Of a DNA stretch of 64,000 bases, positions 1 to 8,118 are shown piece after piece (the first letter of the stretch is position 1; every line of letters starts with the position of its first letter). A program made the position numbers and the translations under genes. The stretch covers positions 496,001 to 560,000 of the forward strand of contig NZ_CAJYDW010000005.1 of assembly GCF_913774235.1 (NCBI RefSeq). Direction: 5' to 3'. The DNA is from an uncultured Pseudomonas sp. (GTDB lineage Bacteria; Pseudomonadota; Gammaproteobacteria; Pseudomonadales; Pseudomonadaceae). The notes under the pieces were generated by a model. It did no database searches. It was not told the DNA's origin and saw only the letters and a program-made list of their open reading frames with translations.

Positions 1-2
1 CC

Positions 3-326
3 GCCGTGACGGCTGACCTGCACGCCGGCCTGCCCAGCTGCAGTGAACTGCCGGTGCTACAGCTGGAGGACGTCACCGCACTGCACGAGGACTGGACGGA
101 CCGTGGCCCGCACAGCCGGGCCACGAGCCTGCTGAGCCGGCTGGGCAGTGACTGCCTGCTGCTGGTGGTCGAGCCGGATGGCACCCAGGAGCTGGAATGG
201 CTCGGCTCGGTCGCCGGTCAGCGACTGCTGCACTTCACCGCGGGCTGGGGAACGCCTCCGCGCGATCTCATCGCCCGTCTGCAGCAACTCAGGCGCGAGC
301 GGCTGCTGGCCGTGCTGCCGCTCTAG
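3..326 (+). CDS. Hypothetical protein, C-terminal part, cut by window edge
   Basis: The reading frame is open to the left edge of the window and stops at TAG 324-326. A GTG at position 6 could be a start, but no ribosome site can be seen before it, so I treat this as the end of a longer gene. The visible 107 residues are leucine-rich and soluble-looking, with a mix of charged residues and no membrane segment, cysteine cluster or catalytic motif I recognise. The next gene on this strand is scpB at 1998, so it gives no context for function. Confidence 0.45.
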   Translation, partial: AVTADLHAGLPSCSELPVLQLEDVTALHEDWTDRGPHSRATSLLSRLGSDCLLLVVEPDGTQELEWLGSVAGQRLLHFTAGWGTPPRDLIARLQQLRRERLLAVLPL

Positions 327-403
327 CGGCTTGGCATATGGGGTCCAGCGCCGGCCATCGCGGAACGCCATGGCCATGATCAACCTCAGTGCAGCCCCGT
401 CGC

Positions 404-501
404 GTGGAAAACGGCGCAGCCTTTGCCGTGGATGACCTCGTTGCGCGGCGTGCGCCCTCACCCCAACCCTCTCCCAGCGGGAGAGGGGGCTATCCGAGCG
501 G
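404..501 (+). repeat. Compound intergenic repeat, left copy
   Basis: Two modules follow each other: GTGGAAAACGGCGCAGCCTTT (404-424), then a segment from 454 carrying CCCTCACCCCAACCCTCTCC and its partial complement GGGAGAGGGGGC, ending TATCCGAGCG. The same two modules occur in opposite orientation at 2830-2923. The second module is a short hairpin (CCCTCTCCC...GGGAGAGGG). The rest of the 333-base gap 327-659 holds only a REP copy and a degenerate REP remnant near 625-640; I see no gene in it. Confidence 0.7.
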
Positions 502-554
502 GCGTCCATTTCCATCAGCCACGGCAAGATCAGATCAACCGTCGCACCTCCACC

Positions 555-580
555 TGTAGGAGCGGCCCATGGCCGCGATC
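555..580 (+). repeat. REP element (single)
   Basis: TGTAGGAGCGGCCCATGGCC followed by GCGATC is the REP unit found repeatedly in this window (3037, 11004, 17992). The unit is itself palindromic around GGCCCATGGCC. Here it is a single copy without an intact inverted partner. Confidence 0.8.
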
Positions 581-659
581 CCCCCGTCAATTCGGGCAGC
601 GATACCAGTGAAAGCGCGCAACCCCGGCCGCGATACCTTACCAACCCGCGCCACCGGCG

Positions 660-863
660 CTACTCCCCGCTGATCCCCGCTTCCTTGGCCCGCCGCCGCG
701 GCCGGCGTACCAGTTCGCCCTGGCAATTCGGGCAGCGCCCCTGCAAGGGGCCCGCCACGCAGTCCGCGCAGAAGGTGCACTCATAGGAACAGATCAGCGC
801 CTGCTCGCTATCGGCCGGCAGGGGTGCGGTGCAGTGTTCGCAGGTGGTGCGCATCTCCAGCAT
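660..863 (-). CDS. DUF1272 small zinc-ribbon protein
   Basis: The product is 67 residues. It carries paired cysteines in the pattern CEHC, CSYECTFCADC and CPNC, as in the DUF1272 family of small zinc-binding proteins, then a basic tail rich in Arg and Lys. The start at 863 is chosen because an AAGGAGAG ribosome site lies just upstream; a longer in-frame extension to 974 would run into the preceding AraC gene. It lies 17 bases after that regulator and is probably cotranscribed with it. No function is established for the family; a metal-binding or nucleic-acid-binding role is only inference. Confidence 0.8.
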   Translation of the reverse strand: MLEMRTTCEHCTAPLPADSEQALICSYECTFCADCVAGPLQGRCPNCQGELVRRPRRRAKEAGISGE

Positions 864-880
864 GGTGCTCTCTCCTTGGC

Positions 881-1867
881 TCAGGCGCCGAAGCGCGCCG
901 CGTAATCCTGGGGGCTGACCGCCAGGTGTTTGTGGAAGGTGCGTCGCAGATTTTCCGGATGGCCGAAGCCGCACAGGCGCGAGACTGTGGCGATGGAGGC
1001 CTGGCCGTCCTGCAGCAGTACCCGAGCGGTTTCCAAACGCACCTGCTCGACATAACGCCCTGGCCCCATGCCCACCTCGCGGCTGAACAGCCGCGACAGG
1101 GTCCGCGGCGCCATGTGGGCTCGTTCGGCCAGGCGCTCCAGGCCCAGGTCTTCGCCCAGGTGGCCGGGAATCCAGTCGAGCAGGGCGGCCAGTCGCGGCG
1201 TACGGCCCGGGTCCGGCGCGAGGCAGGCGCTGAATTGCGCCTGGCCACCGGGGCGGCGCAGGAACATCACCAGGCGCCGCGCCACCGCCAGGGCCAGGGG
1301 CCGGCCAAGGTCGGCCTCCACCAGGGCCAACGCCAGATCGATGCCCGCCGTGACACCCGCTGAGGTAAAGACGTGGGGATCACCATCGCGCCCCAGAGGA
1401 TCATAGGTATGCAGCCGGTCACCCTGTACCTCGATGGCGGGGAAGGCGTCCAGCTCCTCGACATAGGCCCAATGCGTGGTGGCGCGGCGGCCATCGAGCA
1501 GGCCGGCGCTGGCCAGCAGCAGGGCGCCGGAACACACCGAGCCCAGGCGGCGTATCCGGGGTTCGAGATCCCTCAGCCAGGCCTTCAGGCCGGCGTCTTC
1601 GCGCAAGGCGTTGATGCCCATTCCGCCCGGAATCAGCAGGGTATCCAGCTGCGTCAGGTCCAGTTCGTACCAACTCTGTTCCGCCTGGATGCCGATGCCG
1701 GCGGAGGTGCGCACCAATCCCTCGGCAGCGCCCAGCAGCTTCAGCTCATAGTAGGCGGGCAGTCCCTGGCGCTCGCGCTCCAGGTTGGCGGAGGCGAACA
1801 CCTGCAGCGGGCCGGTGACGTCCAGGCTCATGACGTCGGGATAGAGCAGGGCGGCGATCAGCGGCAT
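881..1867 (-). CDS. GlxA-type transcriptional regulator (DJ-1/PfpI-like domain plus AraC HTH)
   Basis: The protein has 328 residues. The N-terminal ~190 residues form a DJ-1/PfpI amidotransferase-like sensor domain, with the nucleophile-elbow-like sequence VCSGALLLASAG and LLIPGG upstream of it. The last ~100 residues are an AraC/XylS helix-turn-helix domain (LAERAHMAPRTLSRLF, and GFGHPENLRRTFHKHL). Proteins of this build (GlxA, FtrA, CdhR, ArgR) control amine, amino-acid or quaternary-ammonium catabolism, but no such target lies nearby. Start 1867 is preceded by GGAGAG; the frame is open to 1999 but that would overlap scpB. It is divergent from scpB with a 130-base gap. Confidence 0.85.
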   Translation of the reverse strand: MPLIAALLYPDVMSLDVTGPLQVFASANLERERQGLPAYYELKLLGAAEGLVRTSAGIGIQAEQSWYELDLTQLDTLLIPGGMGINALREDAGLKAWLRDLEPRIRRLGSVCSGALLLASAGLLDGRRATTHWAYVEELDAFPAIEVQGDRLHTYDPLGRDGDPHVFTSAGVTAGIDLALALVEADLGRPLALAVARRLVMFLRRPGGQAQFSACLAPDPGRTPRLAALLDWIPGHLGEDLGLERLAERAHMAPRTLSRLFSREVGMGPGRYVEQVRLETARVLLQDGQASIATVSRLCGFGHPENLRRTFHKHLAVSPQDYAARFGA

Positions 1868-1997
1868 GGTGGCTCTCCAGGGTAGTGCGTCGAGCATGCC
1901 CTCCTGGGCCGACTGGCGACAAGGCCAAAGACCCCACGAATCCGGCCAGTTCGCGCCGATTTGGCGCCATCGGCGCCTGGCCTTATCATCGCCGCCC

Positions 1998-2741
1998 ATG
2001 AACTACACCGATCCCAAGCAACTGGCTCCCCTGCTGGAAGCCATCCTGCTCGCCGCCGGCCGCCCGCTCACCCTGGAGCGTCTAGCCGAACTCTTCGACG
2101 AGTACGAGCGCCCCGAGCCTGCCCACCTGCGCGCCGGTCTCGCCGTGCTCGGCGGGTCCTGCCGCAAACGCGGCTTCGAACTCAAGGAGGTGGCCTCCGG
2201 CTACCGCCTGCAGGTCCGCGAAAAGTACGCCCCCTGGGTCGGGCGACTCTGGGAAGAGCGCCCGCCGCGCTATTCCCGCGCCATGCTGGAGACCCTGGCG
2301 CTGATCGCCTATCGCCAGCCCATCACCCGCGGCGAGATCGAGGAGGTGCGCGGCGTGGCGGTCAACAGCCAGATCGTCAAGACGCTGCTGGAGCGCGACT
2401 GGATCCGCGTGGTCGGCTATCGCGACGTCCCCGGCCGCCCGGCCATGTTCGCCACCACCAAGACCTTCCTCGACTACTTCGACCTGCGCAGCCTCGACCA
2501 ACTGCCGCCCCTGGCCGAGGTCCGCCAGCTGGAACCCGAGCCGGCCTCGGTGCTGGAGGACCCGGAGCTGAGCCTGGCCGCCCTGGAAGTGGGAAGTGCG
2601 GAGGAAGAGGAGGGCACCCTGGTGATCCCCGAACGCACCAGCTTCCGCACCCTGCTCACCGAGCTGGACGCCATGGAGACCGGCCTCAAGACCGATTTCG
2701 ATGACTTGCGGCAGGCGGTGGACGAGGAAAACGAGGGCTGA
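1998..2741 (+). CDS. scpB: Segregation and condensation protein B
   Basis: ScpB, 247 residues, is the winged-helix kleisin partner of ScpA in the SMC-ScpAB complex that compacts and separates chromosomes. The family-typical middle block is present (PPRYSRAMLETLALIAYRQP, then ITRGEIEEVRGVAVNSQIVK and PGRPAMFATTKTFLDYF). The C-terminal tail is acidic, as in other Pseudomonas ScpB proteins. Start 1998 matches the family start (MNYTDPKQLAPLLEAILLAA), but no good ribosome site precedes it. Neither scpA nor rluB, its usual neighbours in many genomes, is visible on either side here. Confidence 0.93.
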   Translation: MNYTDPKQLAPLLEAILLAAGRPLTLERLAELFDEYERPEPAHLRAGLAVLGGSCRKRGFELKEVASGYRLQVREKYAPWVGRLWEERPPRYSRAMLETLALIAYRQPITRGEIEEVRGVAVNSQIVKTLLERDWIRVVGYRDVPGRPAMFATTKTFLDYFDLRSLDQLPPLAEVRQLEPEPASVLEDPELSLAALEVGSAEEEEGTLVIPERTSFRTLLTELDAMETGLKTDFDDLRQAVDEENEG

Positions 2742-2829
2742 GTTGAGTCCTGTTGGGTTTCGCTGCGCTCAGCCCTACCTACAGATCCTTAGCGGCCACG
2801 ACGGCCCCCGACTCCGGGACACGACCCCT

Positions 2830-2923
2830 CGCTCGGATAGCCCCCTCTCCCTTGGGGAGAGGGCTGGGGTGAGGGCACGGTTCACGGTGAATGCCAAGTG
2901 GAAAAGGCTGCGCCGTTTTCCAC
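2830..2923 (-). repeat. Compound intergenic repeat, right copy (inverted)
   Basis: This carries the same modules as 404-501 in the opposite orientation: CGCTCGGATAGCCCCCTCTC and GGGAGAGGGCTGGGGTGAGG, then a near-perfect hairpin GTGGAAAAGGCTG / CGCCGTTTTCCAC (2898-2923). With the left copy it brackets the DUF1272-AraC-scpB segment. The 442-base gap 2742-3183 otherwise holds REP copies and the gap terminator; no gene is visible. Confidence 0.7.
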
Positions 2924-2997
2924 GCTACGGCTTTCTACGTTTCTGAGGCGTATCGCGGCCATGCCCGTGCGCCGTAGCGACCGCTCTGACTTGGACT

Positions 2998-3062
2998 ATC
3001 GCGGCCATGGGCCGCTCCTACAAGAGACTGAGATCCTGTAGGAGCGGCCCATGGCCGCGATC
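2998..3062. repeat. REPIN: two REP units in inverted orientation
   Basis: ATCGCGGCCATGGGCCGCTC (from 2998, reaching CTACA at 3022) faces TGTAGGAGCGGCCCATGGCC (from 3037, reaching ATC at 3062) across a 14-base spacer, so the whole unit can fold into one long hairpin. Degenerate half copies flank it at about 2952 and 3081. Confidence 0.85.
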
Positions 3063-3139
3063 AGCGTTCCAAGCCGACACAGGAGCGGTCGCGATAACCT
3101 TCCGCTGCTACCCCGCTACATCCATCCCGCCCCAAAACG

Positions 3140-3164
3140 AAAAAAGCGCCCGAAGGCGCTTTTT
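3140..3164 (-). terminator. Rho-independent terminator of gap
   Basis: AAAAAGCGCC, loop CGAA, GGCGCTTTTT. On the minus strand it lies just after the gap stop codon. A-run and T-run flank the stem, so it could act in both directions. Confidence 0.9.
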
Positions 3165-3183
3165 CAGCTGAGTCCTACAGACC

Positions 3184-4188
3184 TCAGGCCGGTGCGTTGA
3201 CCAGCGCCTTGCAGGTATCGAGCATGCGGTTGGAGAAGCCCCACTCGTTGTCGTACCAGGCCATGATCTTCACCAACTTGCCGCTCACCTTGGTGTGGTT
3301 GGCATCGAAGATCGACGACAGGCGGTTGTGGTTGAAGTCGATGGAGACCAGTGGCTTGTCGTTGTAGCCCAGCACCGGCGAGGCTTCGGCCGCCGCCTTC
3401 ATGAAGGCGTTGATGGTCTTGGCGTCGGTTTCCTTGGCGGTCAGGATGGTCAAATCGACCAGCGACACGTTGATGGTCGGTACGCGCACCGCCATGCCGC
3501 TAAACTTGCCTTGCAGCTCCGGCAGTACCAGGCCTACGGCCTCGGCGGCACCGGTCTTGGTCGGGATCATCGACTGGGTGGCCGAGCGCGCGCGGAAGGG
3601 GTCGGAATGGTAGACGTCCGACAGGTTCTGGTCGTTGGTGTAGGCATGGATGGTGGTCATCAGACCGTTCTCGATGCCCAGCTCGCGCTGCAGCACCTGG
3701 GCGACCGGCGCCAGGCAGTTGGTGGTGCAGGAGGCGTTGGAAATGATCTGGTGCGACTGGCGCAGGATGTTGTCGTTGACGCCATAGACGATGGTGGCGT
3801 CCACGTCCTTGCCGGGCGCGGAGATGATGACCTTGGAGGCACCGGCTTCCAGGTGGGCGGCGGCCTTGTCGCGGTTGGTGAAGAGACCGGTGCACTCGAA
3901 CACCACGTCGATCTTCATCTCCTTCCAGGGCAGCTCGGCCGGATTGCGGATGGCCGTCACGGCGATGCGATCCCCGTTGACCACCAGCTTGTCGCCCTCG
4001 ACGGACACCTCGGCAGGGAAGCGGTCATGAACGCTGTCATACTGTAGGAGATGCGCATTGATGGCGGCGTCGCCCAGGTCGTTGATCGCGACGACCTCCA
4101 GGTCCTGGCGATAGCCTTCGGTATACAGCGCCCGCAGCACGTTGCGGCCGATGCGTCCAAAACCATTGATGGCAATACGAATACTCAT
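3184..4188 (-). CDS. gap: Glyceraldehyde-3-phosphate dehydrogenase, type I
   Basis: The enzyme (334 residues) oxidises glyceraldehyde-3-phosphate to 1,3-bisphosphoglycerate with NAD in the lower Entner-Doudoroff/glycolytic route. The NAD-binding motif [10 protein letters not shown] is at residues 7-16, the adenine-ribose aspartate is D37 in AIND, the catalytic Cys154 is in ASCTTNC, and His181 is in HAYTNDQ. Length is normal. It faces edd across a 136-base shared control region, an arrangement known in Pseudomonas to be co-controlled by the sugar repressor HexR. GAGG precedes the start at a suitable distance. Confidence 0.97.
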   Translation of the reverse strand: MSIRIAINGFGRIGRNVLRALYTEGYRQDLEVVAINDLGDAAINAHLLQYDSVHDRFPAEVSVEGDKLVVNGDRIAVTAIRNPAELPWKEMKIDVVFECTGLFTNRDKAAAHLEAGASKVIISAPGKDVDATIVYGVNDNILRQSHQIISNASCTTNCLAPVAQVLQRELGIENGLMTTIHAYTNDQNLSDVYHSDPFRARSATQSMIPTKTGAAEAVGLVLPELQGKFSGMAVRVPTINVSLVDLTILTAKETDAKTINAFMKAAAEASPVLGYNDKPLVSIDFNHNRLSSIFDANHTKVSGKLVKIMAWYDNEWGFSNRMLDTCKALVNAPA

Positions 4189-4219
4189 TGAGAGAAACCT
4201 CGCGATAGCTGGGTTTTGT

Positions 4220-4235
4220 TGTAAAAAACATTACA
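4220..4235. promoter_or_regulatory. Candidate HexR operator, gap side
   Basis: TGTAAAAAACATTACA is an inverted repeat (TGTAA, 6 bases, TTACA) 32 bases upstream of the gap start. HexR in pseudomonads is known to bind short TTGT/ACAA-type palindromes in the gap-edd interval. Assignment rests on position and symmetry only. Confidence 0.5.
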
Positions 4236-4280
4236 CATGACGCGTGCTAAGCGGAATAATAGCGCCAATTTGGCTGTGAA

Positions 4281-4294
4281 TGTTTTAAATAACA
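4281..4294. promoter_or_regulatory. Candidate HexR operator, edd side
   Basis: TGTTTTAAATAACA is an inverted repeat (TGTT, 6 bases, AACA) with a trailing ACAA, 31 bases before the edd start. Together with 4220-4235 it gives one palindrome in front of each divergent gene. Confidence 0.5.
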
Positions 4295-4324
4295 ACAAAT
4301 TTAGCCCGGTGGAGAATCAAAACC

Positions 4325-6154
4325 ATGCATCCTCGCGTCCTCGAAGTCACACAGCGGTTGGTGGAACGCAGTCGTCCGACCCGTGAGCGTTACCTCGCCA
4401 TGATCCGGGCCGCCGCCAGCGACGGTCCGCAACGCGGCAAACTGCAATGCGCCAACTTCGCCCATGGCGTCGCCGGATGCGGCTCGTCGACGGACAAGCA
4501 GCGCCTCCGTTTGATGGACCAAGCGAACGTCGCCATCGTTTCCAGCTACAACGACATGCTGTCGGCTCACCAGCCCTACGAACACTATCCGGAGATCATC
4601 AAGCAGGCCCTGCGCGAGATCGGCTCCGTCGGTCAGTTCGCCGGTGGCGTGCCGGCCATGTGCGATGGCGTCACCCAGGGCGAGGCCGGCATGGAGCTGA
4701 GCCTGGCGAGTCGCGAAGTCATCGCCATGTCCACCGCGGTAGCGCTGTCGCACAACATGTTCGACGCCGCCCTGCTGCTGGGCATCTGCGACAAGATCAT
4801 TCCCGGCCTGATGATCGGCGCCCTGCGTTTCGGTCATCTGCCGATGGTCTTCGTCCCCGGCGGCCCCATGCCCTCGGGCATCTCCAACAAGGAGAAGGCG
4901 CGTGTGCGCCAGGCCTTCGCCGAGGGCAAGGCGACCCGCGAAGAGCTGCTGGAATCGGAGATGAAGTCCTACCACAGCCCCGGCACCTGCACCTTCTATG
5001 GCACCGCCAATACCAACCAGGTGGTGATGGAGATCATGGGTCTGCACCTGCCGGGCTCCTCCTTCGTCAATCCCTACACCCCGCTGCGCGACGAACTCAC
5101 CCGCGAAGCCGCACGCCAGGTGACCCGCATCACCCGTCAGGGCGGCAACTTCATGCCGCTGGGCGAGATCGTCGACGAGAAGGCCATCGTCAACTCGGTG
5201 GTGGCCCTGAGCGCCACCGGCGGCTCGACCAACCACACCCTGCATATCCCGGCCATCGCCCAGGCCGCCGGCATCCAGTTGACCTGGGACGACATGGCCG
5301 AGATCTCGGCGGTGACCCCGACGCTGGCCCAGGTCTATCCCAACGGCAAGGCCGACGTGAACCACTTCCACGCCGCGGGCGGCGTCAACTTCATGGTCCG
5401 CACCCTGCTCGAAGCTGGGCTGCTCCACGAAGACGTCAACACCATCATGGGCCACGGCCTGTCGCACTATCTGCAGGAACCCTTCCTGGTCGACGGCAAG
5501 CTGGAATGGCGTACCGGCAGCGCCGAGAGCCTGGACGAAGACATCCTGCGCCCGGCCAGCCGGCCGTTCAACGAGGAAGGCGGTCTGCGCGTGATGCAGG
5601 GCAACCTCGGCCGTGGCGTGATGAAGGTGTCCGCCGTGGCGCCCAAGCACCAGCTGGTGGAAGCTCCGGCGCGGGTCTTCCACGACCAGAGCGAGCTGGC
5701 CGAGGCCTTCAAGGCCGGCGAGCTGGAGCGTGATTTCGTCGCGGTGGTGCGCTTCCAGGGGCCCAAGGCCCTGGGCATGCCCGAACTGCACAAGCTCACG
5801 CCCTACCTCGGCGTGTTGCAGGATCGCGGCTTCAAGGTGGCGCTGGTCACCGACGGCCGCATGTCCGGTGCCTCGGGCAAGGTCCCGGCGGCCATTCACG
5901 TCTGCCCGGAAGCCGTCGATGGCGGCCCGCTGGCCAAGGTCTGTGACGGCGATCTCATCCGCGTCGACGGCCGTACCGGCGAATTGAAGATTCTGGTCCC
6001 GGCGGACGAATGGACGGCGCGCCAGGCGGTCGAAGCGCCCCAGGGCACCGGGGTGGGTTGTGGTCGTGAGTTGTTCGCCTTCATGCGCGGCGCCATGAGC
6101 ACGGCCGAATCGGGTGCCAGTGCATTCACTTCCAGCCTGGAGGCGCTGAAATGA
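4325..6154 (+). CDS. edd: 6-phosphogluconate dehydratase
   Basis: Edd (609 residues) removes water from 6-phosphogluconate to give 2-keto-3-deoxy-6-phosphogluconate, the committing step of the Entner-Doudoroff pathway. It belongs to the IlvD/Edd dehydratases, which hold a 4Fe-4S cluster. Family sequences visible include [20 protein letters not shown] near the start, [36 protein letters not shown] (around residue 222) and [23 protein letters not shown] lies ahead of the ATG. The stop overlaps the glk start by four bases (ATGA), so the two genes are translationally coupled. Confidence 0.97.
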   Translation: MHPRVLEVTQRLVERSRPTRERYLAMIRAAASDGPQRGKLQCANFAHGVAGCGSSTDKQRLRLMDQANVAIVSSYNDMLSAHQPYEHYPEIIKQALREIGSVGQFAGGVPAMCDGVTQGEAGMELSLASREVIAMSTAVALSHNMFDAALLLGICDKIIPGLMIGALRFGHLPMVFVPGGPMPSGISNKEKARVRQAFAEGKATREELLESEMKSYHSPGTCTFYGTANTNQVVMEIMGLHLPGSSFVNPYTPLRDELTREAARQVTRITRQGGNFMPLGEIVDEKAIVNSVVALSATGGSTNHTLHIPAIAQAAGIQLTWDDMAEISAVTPTLAQVYPNGKADVNHFHAAGGVNFMVRTLLEAGLLHEDVNTIMGHGLSHYLQEPFLVDGKLEWRTGSAESLDEDILRPASRPFNEEGGLRVMQGNLGRGVMKVSAVAPKHQLVEAPARVFHDQSELAEAFKAGELERDFVAVVRFQGPKALGMPELHKLTPYLGVLQDRGFKVALVTDGRMSGASGKVPAAIHVCPEAVDGGPLAKVCDGDLIRVDGRTGELKILVPADEWTARQAVEAPQGTGVGCGRELFAFMRGAMSTAESGASAFTSSLEALK

Positions 6155-7128
6155 GTTTGGCTTTGGTCGGAGACATCGGAGGCACCAACGCGCGGTTCGC
6201 GCTCTGGCGCGAAGGTCGGTTGGAGGCCATCGAGGTCTTCGCCTGTGCGGATTACGCCTGCCCGGAAGACGCGGTACGCAAGTACCTGGCGCAGACCGGC
6301 GTGGCGCTGGACGACATTACCGCCGTCTGCCTCGCCTGCGCCGGTCCGGTGGGCGAGGGCGACTTCCGTTTCACCAACAATCACTGGGTGATCAAGCGCG
6401 AGCAGTTCTGCCGCGAGCTGGGCCTGACCCATCTGCTGCTGATCAACGACTTCACCTCCATGGCCTGGGCCATCGCCCGCCTGGACCCGGCGGACTGCGT
6501 CCAGGTGCGCGACGGCATCGCCTTGCCGACCCGCCCGCGCCTGGTGATCGGGCCGGGCACAGGCCTGGGCCTCGCCAGCCTGGTACCGAGTGGCAAGGAT
6601 CGCTGGATCGTGCTGCCCAGCGAGGGCGGTCACGTCGACCTGCCGATCAACACCCAGCGTGAATTCGATATCTGGAAGATCCTCAAGCGCCAGTTCGGCA
6701 ACCACGTCTCCGCCGAGCGTGTGGTGTCCGGCAGTGGCCTGGTCAACCTCTATCACGCCAGCTGCGAGCTGGACGGCCGTACCGCCGCCCTGCACAGCGC
6801 GGCGGACATCTGCGAGCTGGCGCTCAAGGGCGATCCCTACGCCGATGCGGTGCTGGAGCAGTTCTTCATCTGGCTGGCGCGGGTCGCCGGTAATGCCGCC
6901 CTGACCCTGGGCGCCCTGGGTGGCGTCTACATCGCCGGCGGCATCCTGCCGCGCTTCGTCGAGCGTTTTCAGAGCGGGGCCTTCGCCCATGCCTTCGCCG
7001 ACAAGGGCAAGACCAGCAGCGCCTACCTGAAGGACATCCCGGCCTGGCTCGTCACCGCCGAGTATCCGGGGCTGTTCGGTGCCGGCGTTGCCCTGGATCA
7101 GACCATCGCCGAAGCGCGGCAGGTCTAA
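6151..7128 (+). CDS. glk: Glucokinase
   Basis: Glk (325 residues) phosphorylates cytosolic glucose with ATP to glucose-6-phosphate. The N-terminal phosphate-binding motif [13 protein letters not shown] is at residues 8-20, the conserved [12 protein letters not shown] is in the middle, and GPGTGLGLA is the second ATP site. This matches the bacterial GlkA type rather than ROK kinases. It sits directly after edd and ahead of the gltR-gtrS regulators, the usual Pseudomonas order. The final A of its stop codon is the first base of a palindromic repeat element. Confidence 0.95.
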   Translation: MSLALVGDIGGTNARFALWREGRLEAIEVFACADYACPEDAVRKYLAQTGVALDDITAVCLACAGPVGEGDFRFTNNHWVIKREQFCRELGLTHLLLINDFTSMAWAIARLDPADCVQVRDGIALPTRPRLVIGPGTGLGLASLVPSGKDRWIVLPSEGGHVDLPINTQREFDIWKILKRQFGNHVSAERVVSGSGLVNLYHASCELDGRTAALHSAADICELALKGDPYADAVLEQFFIWLARVAGNAALTLGALGGVYIAGGILPRFVERFQSGAFAHAFADKGKTSSAYLKDIPAWLVTAEYPGLFGAGVALDQTIAEARQV

Positions 7129-7269
7129 GAGCCTGTTCAAAGTCTGCTGCGCGTCGGCCAAACTGCGTTAAAAATGGCTTCGGAATGCTCATTTACCACT
7201 CGTAAACTCCGCTTCCTCAGCCATTTTTGCCTTGTTTGGCTCTAGCTCGCGAGCCTTTGAATAGGCTCT
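7128..7269. repeat. Palindromic element, copy A (shared-core family)
   Basis: A 142-bp imperfect palindrome. The termini AGAGCCTGTTCAAAG and CTTTGAATAGGCTCT pair with one mismatch, and internal arms GCCAAAC/GTTTGGC and AAAAATGGCT/AGCCATTTTT also pair. The apex core at 7182-7216 (minus strand: GGAAGCGGAGTTTACGAGTG, then GTAAATGAGCATTCC) is shared with copies at 44980-45014 and 57381-57415. The element fills the glk-gltR gap directly after the glk stop. No open reading frame; it could be a non-autonomous mobile element or a structured RNA or terminator. Confidence 0.8.
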
Positions 7270-7377
7270 GATCCACCCCCGGGGTCGGGCGACTACTCAA
7301 GGTCGCCTGGCCCCGGTATGCTGCCGGCACTACCGGTAGCTGGCCCCTGGGCCAGAACAACAAGAGCGAACATCGCC

Positions 7378-8118
7378 ATGTCCACCCTGGGCAAATCCCT
7401 CCTGGTCGTCGACGACGACAGGGAAATCCGTGAGCTTCTCGACGCCTATCTCACCCGTGCCGGCTATCGGGTGCGCGCCGTCGGCGATGGCCGCGAACTG
7501 CGCCGCGCCCTGGGCGACTTCGTCCCCGACCTGCTGATCCTCGACGTCATGCTGCCCGGTGAAGACGGCTTCGCCCTCTGCCGCTGGATGCGTGAGCAGT
7601 CGAGCTGTCGCCAGGTGCCCATCATCATGCTCACCGCCAGTTCCGACGAAGCCGACCGGGTCATCGGGCTGGAGCTGGGCGCCGACGACTACCTGGGCAA
7701 ACCCTTCAGCCCCCGCGAACTGCTGGCCCGCATCAAGGCGCTGCTGCGCCGGGCCGGCTTCGGCGAAACGCGTCCGGCCGCCACCGGCCTGCTGACCTTC
7801 GACGACTGGCGGCTGGATCCGGTCAGTCACCGCCTGTTCCACCGCGACGGCGAGGAGGTCATTCTCTCCGGCGCCGACTTCACCCTGCTCAAGCTGTTCC
7901 TCGACCATCCCCAGCAGATCCTCGACCGCGACACCATCGCCAACGCCACCCGCGGCCGCGAGGTGCTGCCCCTGGAGCGCATCGTCGACATGGCGGTGAG
8001 TCGCCTGCGCCAGCGCCTGAGGGACACCGGCAAGTCGCCGCGGCTGATCCGCACCGTGCGCGGCTCCGGTTACCTGCTCGCCGCCGAGGTCAACGGACTG
8101 GTCGCCGATGCGGTGTAG
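7378..8118 (+). CDS. gltR: Two-component response regulator GltR
   Basis: An OmpR-family regulator of 246 residues. The receiver domain spans 1-125, with acidic residues D12-D14, phosphorylation site D56 in LLILDVMLP, and K108 in YLGKPF. A C-terminal winged helix (about 140-240) ends in RTVRGSGYLLA. In P. aeruginosa and P. putida GltR controls glucose uptake genes (gts, oprB), which follow here. Start 7378 (MSTLGKSLLVVDDD) is chosen over an upstream in-frame ATG at 7318 because the receiver domain begins directly after it. It overlaps the sensor kinase gene by 11 bases. Confidence 0.93.
   Translation: MSTLGKSLLVVDDDREIRELLDAYLTRAGYRVRAVGDGRELRRALGDFVPDLLILDVMLPGEDGFALCRWMREQSSCRQVPIIMLTASSDEADRVIGLELGADDYLGKPFSPRELLARIKALLRRAGFGETRPAATGLLTFDDWRLDPVSHRLFHRDGEEVILSGADFTLLKLFLDHPQQILDRDTIANATRGREVLPLERIVDMAVSRLRQRLRDTGKSPRLIRTVRGSGYLLAAEVNGLVADAV

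Noticed and set aside
555-3062. Repeated REP units considered as a CRISPR array
   Set aside because: The repeats are palindromic, inverted and irregularly spaced, with no spacers of constant size and no cas genes.
4301-5899. Long open frame of 532 codons on the minus strand opposite edd
   Set aside because: It mirrors the codon positions of edd in high-GC DNA and is a His/Gly/Ala/Gln-rich composition without any known fold; edd is unmistakable.
7128-7269. Palindrome copy A considered as a simple terminator of glk
   Set aside because: It is far longer than a terminator, begins on the glk stop codon itself, lacks a terminal T-run, and shares its core with two distant copies.
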